In this document: in pieces, positions 10,142-20,614 of the stretch | How the letters are laid out: every line of letters begins with the position of its first letter | Numbering within the stretch: position 1 is the first letter of the stretch | DNA from: Kluyvera genomosp. 3 | GTDB lineage: Bacteria; Pseudomonadota; Gammaproteobacteria; Enterobacterales; Enterobacteriaceae | Direction of reading: 5' to 3' | Length of the DNA: 64,000 bases | Assembly: GCA_002211745.1 (NCBI GenBank) | Contig: CP022114.1 | Coordinates: 3,008,645 to 3,072,644, forward strand | The notes under the pieces: model-generated | The model's database searches: none | What the model was told of the DNA's origin: nothing | What the model saw: only the letters and a program-made list of their open reading frames with translations | Made by a program: the position numbers and the translations under genes

Positions 10142-11354
10142 ATGCTACCCTCAGATGCCCCATAAACTGGAAGCGTAACCTCGCTGTCGTCTGGCTCGGC
10201 TGTTTTTTAACCGGCGCTGCATTCAGCCTGGTGATGCCGTTCCTTCCCCTGTACGTTGAGCAACTTGGCGTGACCGGCCACAGCGCGCTGAATATGTGGT
10301 CTGGCCTGGTCTTCAGTATCACCTTTCTGTTTTCCGCCATCGCCTCCCCGCTGTGGGCGGTTTAGCCGACCGTAAAGGCCGCAAAATCATGCTGCTGCGT
10401 TCGGCGCTAGGCATGGCGATCGTCATGCTGCTGATGGGAATGGCGCAGAATATCTGGCAATTTTTAATCCTGCGCGCGCTGCTGGGGCTGCTGGGCGGTT
10501 TTATTCCTAACGCCAACGCGCTGATTGCCACTCAGATCCCCGCCATAAAAGCGGCTGGGCGCTGGGACGCTCTCGACAGGCGCGGTCAGCGGCGCGCTGC
10601 TTGGGCCGCTCGCCGGTGGTTTCCTGGCCGATAACTATGGGCTGCGTCCGGTCTTCTTTATGACCGCAACGGTACTGTTTATCTGCTTCGTCCTGACCCT
10701 GTTCTTTATCCGCGAGCAGTTCACGCCGGTCTCCAAAAAGGAGATGCTGCACGTTAAAGAGGTATTCGGCTCGCTGAAAAACCGCGAGCTGGTGCTTAGC
10801 CTGTTCGTCACCACCTTAATCATTCAAGTCGCCACCGGTTCAATTGCGCCAATCCTCACGCTCTACGTGCGCGATCTGGCGGGGAATATCAGCAACATCG
10901 CCTTTATCAGCGGCATGATAGCCTCAGTCCCCGGCGTGGCGGCGCTGATTTGCGCACCGCGTCTGGGGAAACTTGGTGACCGCATCGGCCCGGAGAAAAT
11001 TCTCATCGTCGCACTGATTGTTTCGGTGCTGCTGCTGATTCCGATGTCATTTGTGCAAAACCCGCTACAGCTGGGTATTCTGCGCTTCCTGTTGGGGCCG
11101 CCGACGGCGCGCTCCTTCCGGCGGTACAAACGCTGTTGGTCTATAACTCCAGCAACCAGATTGCCGGGCGTATTTTCAGCTACAACCAGTCGTTCCGCGA
11201 TATCGGCAACGTGACCGGGCCGCTGATTGGCGCCGCCGTATCGGCCAACTATGGCTTCCGCGCGGTGTTCTGCGTGACCGCCGTCGTGGTGCTGTTTAAC
11301 GCCGTTTATACCGGTTTCAGCCTACGCCGTAACCCGGAACCTTCTCGCCCCTAG
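10142..11354 (+). CDS. mdtG: MdtG, major facilitator efflux transporter
   Basis: Twelve-helix proton-driven exporter; in E. coli overproduction gives some fosfomycin and deoxycholate tolerance and the gene is in the MarA/SoxS regulon. The repaired start is [20 protein letters not shown] from the ATG at 10142. The MFS loop motif [16 protein letters not shown] and [16 protein letters not shown] are visible. Five one-base losses break the frame, near 10165, 10358, 10545, 10570 and 11096, all in G or C runs. The repaired length is ~405 residues against 408 in E. coli. Such a cluster of identical small losses argues for sequencing error rather than decay. Confidence 0.92.
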
Positions 11355-11460
11355 CCCTCTCGCCCTGCGGTTTGCGTGAAAACATCGCGCAGGGCGTGTA
11401 CAACCGAAAACTTCAGCTATTATTTCCCTGAATACCACGTCAAATTGCAGGGAGAAAGAG

Positions 11461-11844
11461 ATGACCTTATACGCCACGCTCGAAGAAGCTATTGATGCGG
11501 CACGCGAAACTTTTCTCGCCGATAATCCCGGTCTGGAGGAGAGCGAAGCGGACGTACAGCAGTTCAATATGCAAAAGTACGTTTTACAGGACGGTGACAT
11601 CATGTGGCAGGCCGAGTTCTTCGCCGATGAGGATGAAGAAGGCGAATGTCTGCCAATGCTCAGCGGCGAAGCCGCGCAGAGCGTGTTTGACGGTGACTTT
11701 GATGAGATTGAGCTTCGTCAGGAGTGGGTAGAAGAGAATACGCTACACGAGTGGGATGAAGGCGAGTATCAGCTGGAGCCCTCTCTCGATACCGAAGAGG
11801 GCCAGACCGCTGCCGATGAATGGATGAGCGCTAGTTACTCATAA
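11461..11844 (+). CDS. mysB: MysB, acidic protein
   Basis: Very acidic 127-residue cytoplasmic protein. In E. coli its overproduction suppresses some secretion (SecA/SecY) mutants, hence the name. The true role is not known. It begins MTLYATLEEAIDAARETFLA and is rich in Asp and Glu throughout, with LPMLSGEAAQSVFDGDFDEI in the middle. A good GGGAGAAAG ribosome binding site precedes the ATG. The last codons overlap the end of the opposing yceK gene by ten bases. Confidence 0.95.
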   Translation: MTLYATLEEAIDAARETFLADNPGLEESEADVQQFNMQKYVLQDGDIMWQAEFFADEDEEGECLPMLSGEAAQSVFDGDFDEIELRQEWVEENTLHEWDEGEYQLEPSLDTEEGQTAADEWMSASYS

Positions 11845-12080
11845 GGCCCGTGGCTGGCGTCAATCGGCAGCAACAGGGTGTCGAACACCAGCGAGAACGG
11901 TAGATCGATAATGGTGACATAGCGCCAGGCGGAATCGCGCAAATCCCACTTTACGCCCGGATAATACTGGTTTCCATGGCCCTGTCCGGGAATCGTTCTA
12001 CTGATAATGCTGCCGCATCCGCTCAGCACTATCGTCATGACGACAACCAGTAACATTCGTATCACGTTGTTCTTCCTCAT
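11835..12080 (-). CDS. yceK: YceK, YceK/YidQ family lipoprotein
   Basis: Small lipoprotein of unknown function. The signal peptide ends in the lipobox VLSGC; the mature part (GSIISRTIPGQGHGNQYYPG, DLPFSLVFDTLLLPID) is close to E. coli YceK. Three in-frame starts are possible: ATG at 12092, 12080 and 12056. I chose 12080; the shortest form (12056) is nearer the E. coli length of 75. It converges on mysB with overlapping 3' ends. Confidence 0.9.
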   Translation of the reverse strand: MRKNNVIRMLLVVVMTIVLSGCGSIISRTIPGQGHGNQYYPGVKWDLRDSAWRYVTIIDLPFSLVFDTLLLPIDASHGPYE

Positions 12081-12090
12081 TGTTACAGAC

Positions 12091-12120
12091 AAAAAAATAC
12101 CGGCTGGATGGCCGGTATTT
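12091..12120. terminator. Hairpin between yceK and opgH
   Basis: AAATACCGGC and GCCGGTATTT pair across a six-base loop, with A residues on the left and T residues on the right. It could end transcripts from either strand, most usefully those leaving opgGH. Confidence 0.7.
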
Positions 12121-12185
12121 CCTTACGGCAAATATCTCCCTTGACCTTCCCCGGCGGGGTTCTACCTCGACCGGGACGCTCCGGG

Positions 12186-14713
12186 TTATTTGGCTTTTAA
12201 CGCCTGCGGATTCAGCGTCAGCTTATCGTACTCAGCCACCCAGGAGGAATATCTCTCCGGCGCGGCCCAGACGCGGTAGTGCAGACGCGACAGGGTGACC
12301 GGGTCGCTCAGCAGCACCAGACGACGATCGCGGTTCAGCTTATCCGGCGTTTCGTTCAGCGCCTGTTCAACGTGGCGATCGCGAGCGATCTCCAGCACAT
12401 GGCTCGCACGGTGACGCGCGGTTGCCATCGCCGTTGCCAGGGCGTTAAACGACGGATTAAACACCGCATGCATAAAGCCGTCGTCCAGCACGCGTGCGCG
12501 GTTCTGTTCCAGATACGCTTCGGTATCAGCCAGCACCTTCGGCGTGCTGTACTCTTCCGGAATCAGGAACAGCTTCCAGCGTTTGGTGCGCAGACCCACG
12601 GTCGAGCGGCTGGAGATCACCGACACGAAAGGCGACAGAATCAGCGAGAACACAATCGGCGCCAGCCAGAACAGGAAGCGCAGATCCAGCCACGCCATGC
12701 CGACAGCCCACACCAGGCCCAGCAGCAGCTGAGAACCGTGACGCATAAAGGCTTCACTCCACGGCGTGGAGTCATCATCACGCTGCGGCGAGTTCCAGAC
12801 CACTTCCCAGCCCAGGAACGCGCTGACCACGAATACGGTGTGGAACAGCATACGCACCGGTGCCAGCAGCACGGAGAACAGCACCTCCAACAGCAGGGAG
12901 ATCGTCACACGTACAAAGCCGCCATACTCTTTCGAGCCTTTGCACCACACGAGAATGATACTCAGCAGTTTCGGCAGGAACAGCAGCACCATGGTCGAGG
13001 CAAACAGCGCGATCGCCAGCTCAGGACGCCACTGCGGCCAGACCGGGAACAGCTGACGCGGCTGCAGGAAGTACTGCGGCTCGGTTAGCGCATGCACTAC
13101 CTGCAGCGCGGTCGACAGGGCCAGGAACATAAACCACAGCGGCGCGGAGAGGTAGGACATGACACCGGTGAGGAACACCGCACGGTGAACCGGGTGCATC
13201 CCTTTTACCAGGAACAGTCGGAAGTTCATCAGGTTACCCTGACACCAGCGACGGTCACGCTTCAGTTCATCCAGCAGGTTCGGCGGCAGCTCTTCATATG
13301 AGCCCGGCAGATCGTAGGCAATCCACACGCCCCACCCGGCACGACGCATCAGCGCGGCTTCAACGAAGTCGTGCGACAGAATCGACCCGGCGAAGTTACC
13401 GTCACCCGGCAGCGGCGCCAGCGCGCAGTGCTCGATAAACGGCTTCACGCGGATGATGGCGTTGTGACCCCAGTAGTGCGATTCGCCTAACTGCCAGAAG
13501 TGCAAACCGGCGGTAAACAGCGGGCCGTAAACGCGGGTTGCAAACTGCTGGCAGCGGGCGTACAGCGTGTCCATTCCGGAGGCGCGCGGCGAAGACTGGA
13601 TGATCCCGGCATTCGGGTTCGCTTCCATCAGGCGCACCAGGTTGGTCAGGCAGTCGCCGGACATCACCGAGTCGGCATCCAGCACGACCATATAGCTGTA
13701 CTGATTACCCCAGCGGCGGCAGAAGTCATCGATGTTGCCGCTTTTACGCTTCACGCGACGACGACGACGACGATAAAAGATCTGCCCTTCACCCTGCACC
13801 TCGGCAATCAGCTCCATCCAGGCTTTTTGCTCTGCTACGCAGATGTCCGGATTGTAGCTGTCGCTGAGAATGTAAACGTCAAAGTGCTTCTGCTGGCCAG
13901 TGGCTTTCACTGACTCCCACGTCGCACGCAAACCGGCGAATACGCGGACACGTCTTCGTTACAAATAGGCATAATCAGCGCCGTCCGGTGTTCCGGATTC
14001 AGCGGCTCATCGCCCACGGTAGACGCAGAAATGCTGTACTTGTCGCGGCCAATGAGCAGTTGCAGGAAGCCCATCAATGCGGTCCAGAAACCGGCGGAGA
14101 CCCAGCAGAACAGGACGGCAAAGAGGATCAGGATCCCGGTTTGCAGCAGATACGGCAGCAGCTGCATAAAGGAGACCCACAGATTCTGCCCGACCATATC
14201 GGCCGGGTTAATCAGCGCCCAGCCCTGATACGGCAGGATGGTCTTCATATACCAGGTCGCGACCACGGTCTGCGCCAGCGTCAGAATCAGCAGCGTGTAA
14301 CGGCGCAAGGAACCCACCGTACGCCATTTCGCCTCACGTTCCTGCTCTTCTTTGGTCAGACGAGACAGGTAGCGCGGAGTGACATCGCGGCCACGCAGAC
14401 GATCCCAGAAGCGGCCAACCGGGTTGGTACGCCATGGGTCCGGGAACATAGAAGAACGTGTTGCTTTCGGCATCGCCTGCAGCTGCGTGCGCCCTTCCTC
14501 GTCTTTGGTGAGCTGATCGCCGCCCAGAGAATCTGGCCAGCTCTCTTTCAGACGCGCTTTGACGGACGCCAACGGCGTGTCGTCATCGCGTGCAATTGTC
14601 TGATGCTCGTCATCCAGCGCTTCGTGCACGGCGCGCAGCGTCGTGTCCGGGAGCGCCGCTTTTTCTGCATCCGTAAGCGACAGTGCGTCGATATACTTCG
14701 TTGTCTTATTCAT
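12186..14713 (-). CDS. opgH: OpgH (MdoH), osmoregulated periplasmic glucan glucosyltransferase
   Basis: Inner-membrane processive glycosyltransferase (GT2) that makes the beta-1,2-glucan backbone from UDP-glucose; in E. coli it also slows FtsZ assembly when UDP-glucose is high. It begins [20 protein letters not shown]. The GT2 signatures are visible: [11 protein letters not shown] (DxD) and [10 protein letters not shown] (the terminal RxRW-type motif), flanked by several membrane helices. One T appears lost near 13940 within [14 protein letters not shown]. The repaired length is 842 residues (847 in E. coli). The start overlaps the end of opgG by eight bases, the usual operon layout. Confidence 0.96.
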
Positions 14714-16241
14714 TTGCAGGCAGCTGATAGCTCCAGGTTTCACTCAGCGCTTGGTCCGCGTTGACCAGCGCAGCGCGCATTTCAGTGGTTTTCTTCGGAT
14801 CTTTCACCTTCACGCGCAGCGTTAAACGCCAACCTTTGGTCACCGGGTTATAGCGAACGCTGTTTTCAACGATTTCACCGTTATCACCAATGCTCGTCTG
14901 CGCCGTTACCGGCGTATCCTGCGGCATTTTACGCATATCGGCACCGGTAAAGTCGACGATGAACGCCAGGGTACCGTCAGGCTGACGAATCAGGTTCGAC
15001 TGTTTGACATCGCCGGTAGAACGGCGAGTCTGCATCACGTACGCGTTGTCCGTCGCATGCAGTTTGTCTTCGTCACGGGTAAAGGTGATGGTGTACTTGT
15101 AGTTCATCTCTTTACCGGCTTCCGGCAGTTTATCCGGCGTCCAGTAAGCCACGATGTTATCGTTGGTTTCGTCGTTGGTTGGGATCTCGACTAGCTCAAT
15201 GGTGCCTTTGCCCCAATCGCCTTTCGGCGTGATCCAGGCGCTTGGGCGCAGATCGTAGCGGTCATCCAGATCTTCAAAACGAGAGAACTGACGGCCACGC
15301 TGCAGCAGACCAAAGCCCTGCGGGTTTTCGGTCGCGAAGCTGCTGACGGCCAGATGTTTCGGGTTGTTCAGCGGACGCCAGATCCATTCGTCGTTGCCGG
15401 CGTGGATAGACAAACCGTTAGAATCGTGCAGTTCCGGGCGATAGTTGGTCGCGGCGGAAGGCTGGGTCGGCCCGAACAGGAACATACTGGTCAACGGCGC
15501 AACGCCCAGTTTACCCACTTTGTCGCGCAGATAAATTTTGCTCTGCACGTCGACGACGGTATCGCGACCCGGCATCACCACAAAGCGGTAAGCGCCGGTT
15601 GCACGCGGGGAATCCAGCAGCGCATAGATAGTCAGACGCTTATCGGTCGCTTTCGGACGCTCGATCCAGTATTCACGGAAGCGAGGGAACTCCTCACCGG
15701 ACGGCAGCGCCGTGTCAATCGCCAGACCGCGGGCAGACAGGCCATACACCTGCCCCTGGCCGAGCACGCGGAAGTAGCTGGCGCCCAACATGCTGACGAT
15801 CTCGTCGTTCTTATCTTTGCTGTTGATCGGATACAGCACTTTGAAGCCTGCAAAGCCAAGATCCTTCACGGTGTCTTTGTCATGCTTAACGTCACCGAAC
15901 GTGAAGTAGTCCGGGCTGTACTTAATTTTCCGCACGGAGGTCGCCGTGACTTCATTAATGGTCACCGGCGTGTCGAAATACATACCCTGGTGGTAGAATT
16001 CGAGCTTAAACGGGGTCTTAATGTTGCTCCAGTATGCCTTATCGTGGTTGAACTGGATTTGCTGGTAGTCCGCATATTTCATATCGCGGAAGACGGAAGG
16101 CAGGTTGCTTTTCGGCGCTTCATAGCTTTTATCCGCCAGCGACTTAGCCTGCTTTGCAACGTCATCAATAGTGAATGCCCATGCAGATGAAGTACACAGG
16201 GACAACATTACGGCTGCGCCTAACCAACGCAGTTTCATCAT
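14706..16241 (-). CDS. opgG: OpgG (MdoG), periplasmic glucan biosynthesis protein
   Basis: Periplasmic protein needed for the branching and release of osmoregulated periplasmic glucans made by OpgH. The signal peptide is clear, ending [11 protein letters not shown]. From the ATG at 16241 the protein has 511 residues, exactly the E. coli length; a slightly longer start (ATG at 16259, [12 protein letters not shown]) is possible. There is no frame break. Family segments include [20 protein letters not shown] and [19 protein letters not shown]. Divergent from opgC, with a 270-base gap that should carry the osmoregulated promoter. Confidence 0.97.
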   Translation of the reverse strand: MMKLRWLGAAVMLSLCTSSAWAFTIDDVAKQAKSLADKSYEAPKSNLPSVFRDMKYADYQQIQFNHDKAYWSNIKTPFKLEFYHQGMYFDTPVTINEVTATSVRKIKYSPDYFTFGDVKHDKDTVKDLGFAGFKVLYPINSKDKNDEIVSMLGASYFRVLGQGQVYGLSARGLAIDTALPSGEEFPRFREYWIERPKATDKRLTIYALLDSPRATGAYRFVVMPGRDTVVDVQSKIYLRDKVGKLGVAPLTSMFLFGPTQPSAATNYRPELHDSNGLSIHAGNDEWIWRPLNNPKHLAVSSFATENPQGFGLLQRGRQFSRFEDLDDRYDLRPSAWITPKGDWGKGTIELVEIPTNDETNDNIVAYWTPDKLPEAGKEMNYKYTITFTRDEDKLHATDNAYVMQTRRSTGDVKQSNLIRQPDGTLAFIVDFTGADMRKMPQDTPVTAQTSIGDNGEIVENSVRYNPVTKGWRLTLRVKVKDPKKTTEMRAALVNADQALSETWSYQLPANE

Positions 16242-16513
16242 CTGTGGTTTCTGTTTCATATAACTAAGCACTTCCCCCTTTGTGTGCTTAAATCGATCCG
16301 ATCCATTTTACTGGAAATTCAAGCAATCCGACAACATAATCCCCATATTGTTCAGCCCGGTGGCTTAGGTATTAAGCAACCGTCGACTGTGCTTTGCACT
16401 TTGCGTGCTTATCCTGGAGACAGGTAACCAGAGTTCGTGTAGGGTTGCCAACGAATGTAAACTTTCTCGTCTTAGTCTGTAAGGCGATTAGTCTGAGAAT
16501 CGTACCTAACCCT

Positions 16514-17674
16514 ATGAATAACAAACCCGCACAGCGTGAATATTTTCTCGACTCGATTCGGGCCTGGCTAATGTTGCTGGGGATCCCTTTTCACATTTCG
16601 CTCCTGTATTCTACCCACACCTGGCATATGAATAGCCCGACGCCGTCATGGTGGCTGACGCTTTTTAACGATTTTGTGCACGCATTTCGCATGCAGGTGT
16701 TCTTTGTTATCTCCGGCTACTTTTCCTACATGCTCTTTTTACGCTATCCCATCAAAAAATGGTGGAAGGTTCGTGTTGAGCGCGTGGGTATTCCGATGCT
16801 GACCGCCATTCCGCTGCTCACGCTGCCGCAATTCCTGATGCTGCAATACGTTAAGGGTAAGACGGAAACCTGGCATACGCTGTCGTTTTACGAAAAATAT
16901 AATACGCTGGCCTGGGAACTGGTGTCGCACCTGTGGTTCCTGCTCGTTCTGGTGGTGCTGACGACTCTCGGCATTCTGGTCTTTCACCAGATGCGCCGCC
17001 GCCAGATGCGTCGCCGGGCCGATCTCTTCGACAACATGACCATGGGCAAACTTACGCTCATGTTCCTGCTGCTCGGGGTGGTCTATGCCGCTATCCGTCG
17101 GACGCTATTCCTTATCTACCCGCCGATTCTGAGTGATGGCCTGTTTAACTTCGTGGTCATGCAGACGCTGTTTTACGTGCCTTTCTTTATTCTCGGCGCG
17201 TTGGCCTTTATTCATCCGAAGTTAAAAACGCTGTTCACCACCCCTTCACCGTGGTGCATCGTGGCGGCCCTGTTCGGGTTTATCGCCTATCGACTGAATC
17301 AGCACTACGGTTCTGGCGATGCATGGATGTATGAAACGGAATATGTGATTACGATGGTATTAGGCGTGTGGATGGTGAACGTGGTGTTCTCATTCGGCCA
17401 CCGTATGCTGAACTTCCAGTCCGCACGCGTCACCTATTTCGTCAATGCTTCCTTATTTATCTATCTGGTGCACCACCCGCTGACGCTGTTCTTCGGCGCC
17501 TGGATTATGCCGAGCATTAGCTCAAATACGCTCGGCTTCCTGACCGGGTTGGTTTTTGTCGTGGGCTGTGCGTTGGTGTTGTACGAAATTCATCTGCGTA
17601 TTCCCCTGCTGCGTTTCCTGTTTTCCGGCAAACCACAGCAAAAAGCACCTAAACCGCAGACGGCCGGCCACTAG
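16514..17674 (+). CDS. opgC: OpgC (MdoC), glucan succinyltransferase
   Basis: Inner-membrane acyltransferase (Acyl_transf_3 family) that adds succinyl groups to periplasmic glucans. It is 386 residues long (385 in E. coli) with about ten membrane helices. The family start region [20 protein letters not shown] contains the conserved Asp and His expected for catalysis. I chose the ATG at 16514 ([11 protein letters not shown]), since upstream in-frame codons are not family-like. In E. coli clsC and ymdB follow; here clsC is missing and opgC runs directly into the end of ymdB, with the two stops sharing CTAG. Confidence 0.95.
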   Translation: MNNKPAQREYFLDSIRAWLMLLGIPFHISLLYSTHTWHMNSPTPSWWLTLFNDFVHAFRMQVFFVISGYFSYMLFLRYPIKKWWKVRVERVGIPMLTAIPLLTLPQFLMLQYVKGKTETWHTLSFYEKYNTLAWELVSHLWFLLVLVVLTTLGILVFHQMRRRQMRRRADLFDNMTMGKLTLMFLLLGVVYAAIRRTLFLIYPPILSDGLFNFVVMQTLFYVPFFILGALAFIHPKLKTLFTTPSPWCIVAALFGFIAYRLNQHYGSGDAWMYETEYVITMVLGVWMVNVVFSFGHRMLNFQSARVTYFVNASLFIYLVHHPLTLFFGAWIMPSISSNTLGFLTGLVFVVGCALVLYEIHLRIPLLRFLFSGKPQQKAPKPQTAGH

Positions 17675-18227
17675 GTGTTGGCGTCGTTGGCCAGCGCGGG
17701 GATCCGCGTCTGGCCAAGTATTTCCTGATATAAACGCGTGGTTTCGTCATCGAAGCAGACGAAAAAGACGATTTCCGGCAGGCTACGGCGAGTCAGAAAC
17801 GCCGCCACCGTACTGATGGCAATTTCCGCTGCCTCGCGATGAGGATAGCCGTAGGCCCCGGTTGAAATCGCCGGAAAGGCCAGCGTGCGATAGCCATTAT
17901 CCAGCGCCAACTGCAAACTGTTGTGGTACGCCTGCTGCAAGAGTGAGGCTTCCTGTTCTCCCCCGCCCTGCCAGACCGGCCCGACAGTATGAATGACAGC
18001 TTTTGCTTTCAGGTTTCCCGCGTGGGTGATCACCGCATGTCCGGTCGGACAGGTGCCCTGCTGCTGGCGAACAACGGCGCAAGCCTCCTGTAATGACGGC
18101 CCGGCGGCGCGATGGATTGCGCCATCCACACCACCGCCCCCCATCAGTGAAGGATTGGCGGCATTGACGATAACATCCACCTCAAGGCGGGTGATATCCC
18201 CTGCTGCACCTGAATTCGTTCGGTCAT
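17671..18227 (-). CDS. ymdB: YmdB, macrodomain O-acetyl-ADP-ribose deacetylase
   Basis: Macrodomain protein that hydrolyses O-acetyl-ADP-ribose; in E. coli it also binds and inhibits RNase III under stress. The macrodomain signatures are plain: [35 protein letters not shown] and [17 protein letters not shown]. The start ATG at 18227 gives [16 protein letters not shown] after restoring one G lost near 18199 (CAGGGGGAT expected). The protein is ~185 residues long. clsC, which overlaps ymdB in E. coli, is gone. Confidence 0.92.
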
Positions 18228-18246
18228 GCTCACTATCCTCTTACCA

Positions 18247-18391
18247 AGAGCCTATCCCAGTAGGCGTAATTGTTGAAGCCAGTTTGGGGCCGGACAGCGC
18301 GCAGAAACCGGAGCGTACACGTAGTACGTGAGGATTTCGAGCACTGCCCGGCCCAAAATGGCGAATAAAATAGCCTAATGGGATAGGCTCT
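18247..18391. repeat. MITE-like element with terminal inverted repeats
   Basis: A 145-base segment begins AGAGCCTATCCCAGTAGGC and ends with the inverse of AGAGCCTATCCCATTAGGC, differing at one base in 19. No reading frame lies inside. From memory, sequences with these ends recur between genes in Enterobacteriaceae, so it is probably a miniature non-autonomous element. I see no convincing target-site duplication. It lies between ymdB and the AT-rich unknown block. Confidence 0.7.
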
Positions 18392-18548
18392 AAGACGAAT
18401 CGATTATCTACCATAGCCGTAGTTTTAAACCTATAAGAATCTGATTGAAATAGGTTTTCCTTAGAAACAACACTACTACTTGTGTAAAGTATCTCTTAGG
18501 AATAACTCATATAGCGAGTATCAATATCAAAGAAAGAGCCAGTGCATA

Positions 18549-18804
18549 AGGCACTATCTCGTTTCAGGTTCAGGTTCAGGTTCAGTTACGTAGTAAAGGC
18601 GTAGACAAGGCTTTCTCAAGATCGTTCATCACTATAGATGCTGCTGAGCGTGAGCAAAAGTATAACGGTGCTACTACATCAAATCTGGAGGGTAAGCACT
18701 TTCATTGCAAACTTGATGAACTAATGAACAATCTTGATTTACTTATCTATCTCACGTTCTACTATAAAGGAATTGATTTACTATGCCTGTCTAACAAAAG
18801 ATAG
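18549..18804 (+). pseudogene. Open frame without start codon, possible gene remnant
   Basis: From 18549 to the TAG at 18802 one frame stays open for about 84 codons. It includes FQVQVQVQLRSKGVDKAF and HFHCKLDELMNNLDLLIYLT, which look protein-like, but there is no ATG at the left end. The left part is built from a six-base repeat. The DNA is AT-rich and unlike the core genes around it. I do not recognise the protein. It may be the 3' end of a lost foreign gene. Confidence 0.35.
18563..18585. repeat. Hexanucleotide tandem repeat
   Basis: TTCAGG is repeated 3.8 times without a mismatch. In the open frame described above it encodes alternating Gln and Val. Confidence 0.85.
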
Positions 18805-19018
18805 ATAACCACTCTTTAACATTAGTGGCTATCTGTGAATACATTTGCAATCATGGATAGTCAACTTATAAGTAAGAAATCTATTTCCTTTCATGTTAAT
18901 GAAAAGGTTTAATGTGCAGGGTTATTGCATAGATCCTGTACTACACGGTAAATTATGTTCAGAAAAAAATACAATGAAATATCCTTATTTTTATTTTTCA
19001 ATATTGATGGTGGTTTAA
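18805..19018 (+). other. AT-rich upstream region
   Basis: This stretch holds no gene that I can support. It is AT-rich and should contain the promoter for the two exported proteins that follow. The bases just before the ATG at 19019 (GGTGGTTTAA) give a usable ribosome binding site. Confidence 0.4.
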
Positions 19019-19426
19019 ATGAAAAAGATTGTGTTAGGTTTAACTTTATTAGCATCTGCATTTAATGTAATGGCTATAGGTCATTGTGACAAAGTAATTG
19101 TCGAAGATTCAATTCTTAACACTGGTGAAATTACCTCTCAGGGTGTTTCTAAGTATCCATTAGAATTCCTTGAAAATGGAAATTTAATGATGATTAAAAT
19201 GCATGGTGTGAATTTTGATTTTCAAACTAGCCCTGTACGTAATGACAAGTGGAAGGAAGGGGATAAGATGCAAATGAGAACAGGATTGATTGAAACAAGT
19301 GAAGCCAGTAATCAATTAATCTACATCAAAGATGGTGAGACATATTCTGGAATTCAGATGGTCATAAAAGTCAGTGGTAAACAGCGTTCATTGATGGGCG
19401 TTGATTGTGTAGTGGATAGTGAATAA
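19019..19426 (+). CDS. Unknown exported protein, 135 residues
   Basis: I do not recognise the family. The N-terminus MKKIVLGLTLLASAFNVMAI is a good Sec signal peptide, probably cleaved after VMA. The mature part has two cysteines (IGHCDKV and GVDCVVDSE), far apart and suited to one disulfide. The middle is mixed alpha/beta in feel, with no low-complexity segments. Codon use and AT content differ from the core genes, which suggests acquisition by transfer. The stop is one base from the ATG of the next gene, so the two are an operon. Confidence 0.75.
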   Translation: MKKIVLGLTLLASAFNVMAIGHCDKVIVEDSILNTGEITSQGVSKYPLEFLENGNLMMIKMHGVNFDFQTSPVRNDKWKEGDKMQMRTGLIETSEASNQLIYIKDGETYSGIQMVIKVSGKQRSLMGVDCVVDSE

Positions 19427-19427
19427 A

Positions 19428-19670
19428 ATGAAAAAGATCTTTGCGATACTATGCCTATTTGCCTTGATTGGGTGTGATGATAAGCCAGAAGTAAAACCTG
19501 ATGCAGAATGTTATTTCTCATCGAATAAAACAACTGCGACGCATTTCACTGATGGTAATGCTACTGATTTTGAGCTAGATTTCGATGGGAATAAAATGTC
19601 TGGATGGGGATGGGTTCAGAGGGTAACTAATTCTGTCTCAGATGCTACATGCCATGAGATTAAAAAGTGA
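19428..19670 (+). CDS. Unknown small lipoprotein, 80 residues
   Basis: I do not recognise the family. MKKIFAILCLFALIGCDDKP is a lipoprotein signal with lipobox ALIGC; the Asp-Asp after the cysteine would favour retention in the inner membrane by the usual sorting rule. The mature part has two more cysteines (AECYFSS, DATCHEI) and a Trp-rich patch (MSGWGWVQRV). The ATG at 19428 starts one base after the previous stop, so translation is probably coupled. AT-rich like its neighbour. Confidence 0.7.
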   Translation: MKKIFAILCLFALIGCDDKPEVKPDAECYFSSNKTTATHFTDGNATDFELDFDGNKMSGWGWVQRVTNSVSDATCHEIKK

Positions 19671-20105
19671 CGGGATGATTTTTTGAGAAATGTATTTGTA
19701 CTCGATTCACCACCTATAGTCCGAGATGAACCCAATGATGAATAAAATAATTTGATGTTACTTCATACCCTTGCTGTAATTGCTCATATTGATGATGAGA
19801 AAATGTCAACGTTTCTTTATCGGAGTCCAAAATCATCCTTTTTACTCTCCCGTTTGAAGTAGCAAGCCATCTACATGCAATGATGAATTTAACTTACAGT
19901 GATTGTGGACAGGTTAGATGAAGAGAAAGCCAGCCCTGAGGCTGGCCTTAGTTGTTATGCTGTTATCACCCATCTCCAGCTTTCACGACATAGCTCAGTT
20001 GTGTTGTGAACAGGGTTAGCTCTCTTGCTATCAACCAGATCGAAAATGAAGTGGCCAACTAAAACTGCCTACCATAAACAACACACCCCGTCATTTCGTT
20101 ACGGG
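19671..20105. other. Intergenic region with terminator-like hairpin
   Basis: No gene can be supported in these 435 bases. The hairpin GCCAGCC-CTGA-GGCTGGC at 19929-19946, with A residues to its left and a short T-containing run to its right, probably ends transcription from the lipoprotein side. The rest is AT-rich with scattered stops in all frames. Confidence 0.5.
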
Positions 20106-20413
20106 CTATTTGTACTGTACGGTGAGGATCGCTGCATTTTTATCCGTATTTAGCCAGTGCAGCGTGGCGGTGCTCTTGTCATTGACGAACTGCTGCCCTG
20201 TAGCAGGGATTTCATTGATACTGTCTGAACATGATTCTTACCGTCCTGATAACAGTTCACGCTCATTTTGGTCGGCGAAGGTTGGTAATCACAGGGCGGC
20301 TCGACGATCTGCCCACGAAAGTGGATCACACCACTGTTTGCGGCCAGCGCGCTGAAACAGAAAAAGGCAAGCGAGGAGATGATAGCAGTGAAAAATCGCG
20401 GGAATGTTTGCAT
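20106..20413 (-). CDS. ymdA: YmdA-like exported protein (fimbrial subunit-like)
   Basis: Exported protein of about 102 residues once one A lost near 20205 is restored. The signal peptide starts MQTFPRFFTAIISSLAFF and ends SALAANSG. The mature part VIHFRGQIVEPPCDYQ and MSVNCYQDGKN carries the Cys pair and strand pattern of type 1 pilin-like subunits, and the end (ATLHWLNTDKNAAILTVQYK) looks like a closing beta strand. Length and place (between ymdB and the curlin position) fit E. coli ymdA (103 residues, beside csgC). I assign the name mainly from position, so the symbol is less sure than the reading frame. Confidence 0.65.
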
Positions 20414-20614
20414 GGTAACTCTCCGATAATTTGAGATCTTCCATGAAGACGTTGCGTCCAGGATCTGCAATTCGAAGCGAGCACTCTAAATGTAAACATT
20501 TTTATTACATTATGCTTACATTGGGGCTTTTGCAACTCCGTTTTACATAGAAAATTTATATAGTTAGCTTCATTATCGGCAGTGTCAGTGCATTCTTTAT
20601 AACGACTCTCAAAC

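Noticed and set aside
10142-11354. mdtG as a true pseudogene
   Set aside because: All five breaks are one-base losses in G/C runs of the type seen across the whole window; the amino-acid sequence between breaks is fully conserved.
12279-13088. Long plus-strand frame antisense to opgH
   Set aside because: Composition is typical of an antisense shadow in GC-rich DNA; opgH on the other strand is conserved along its whole length.
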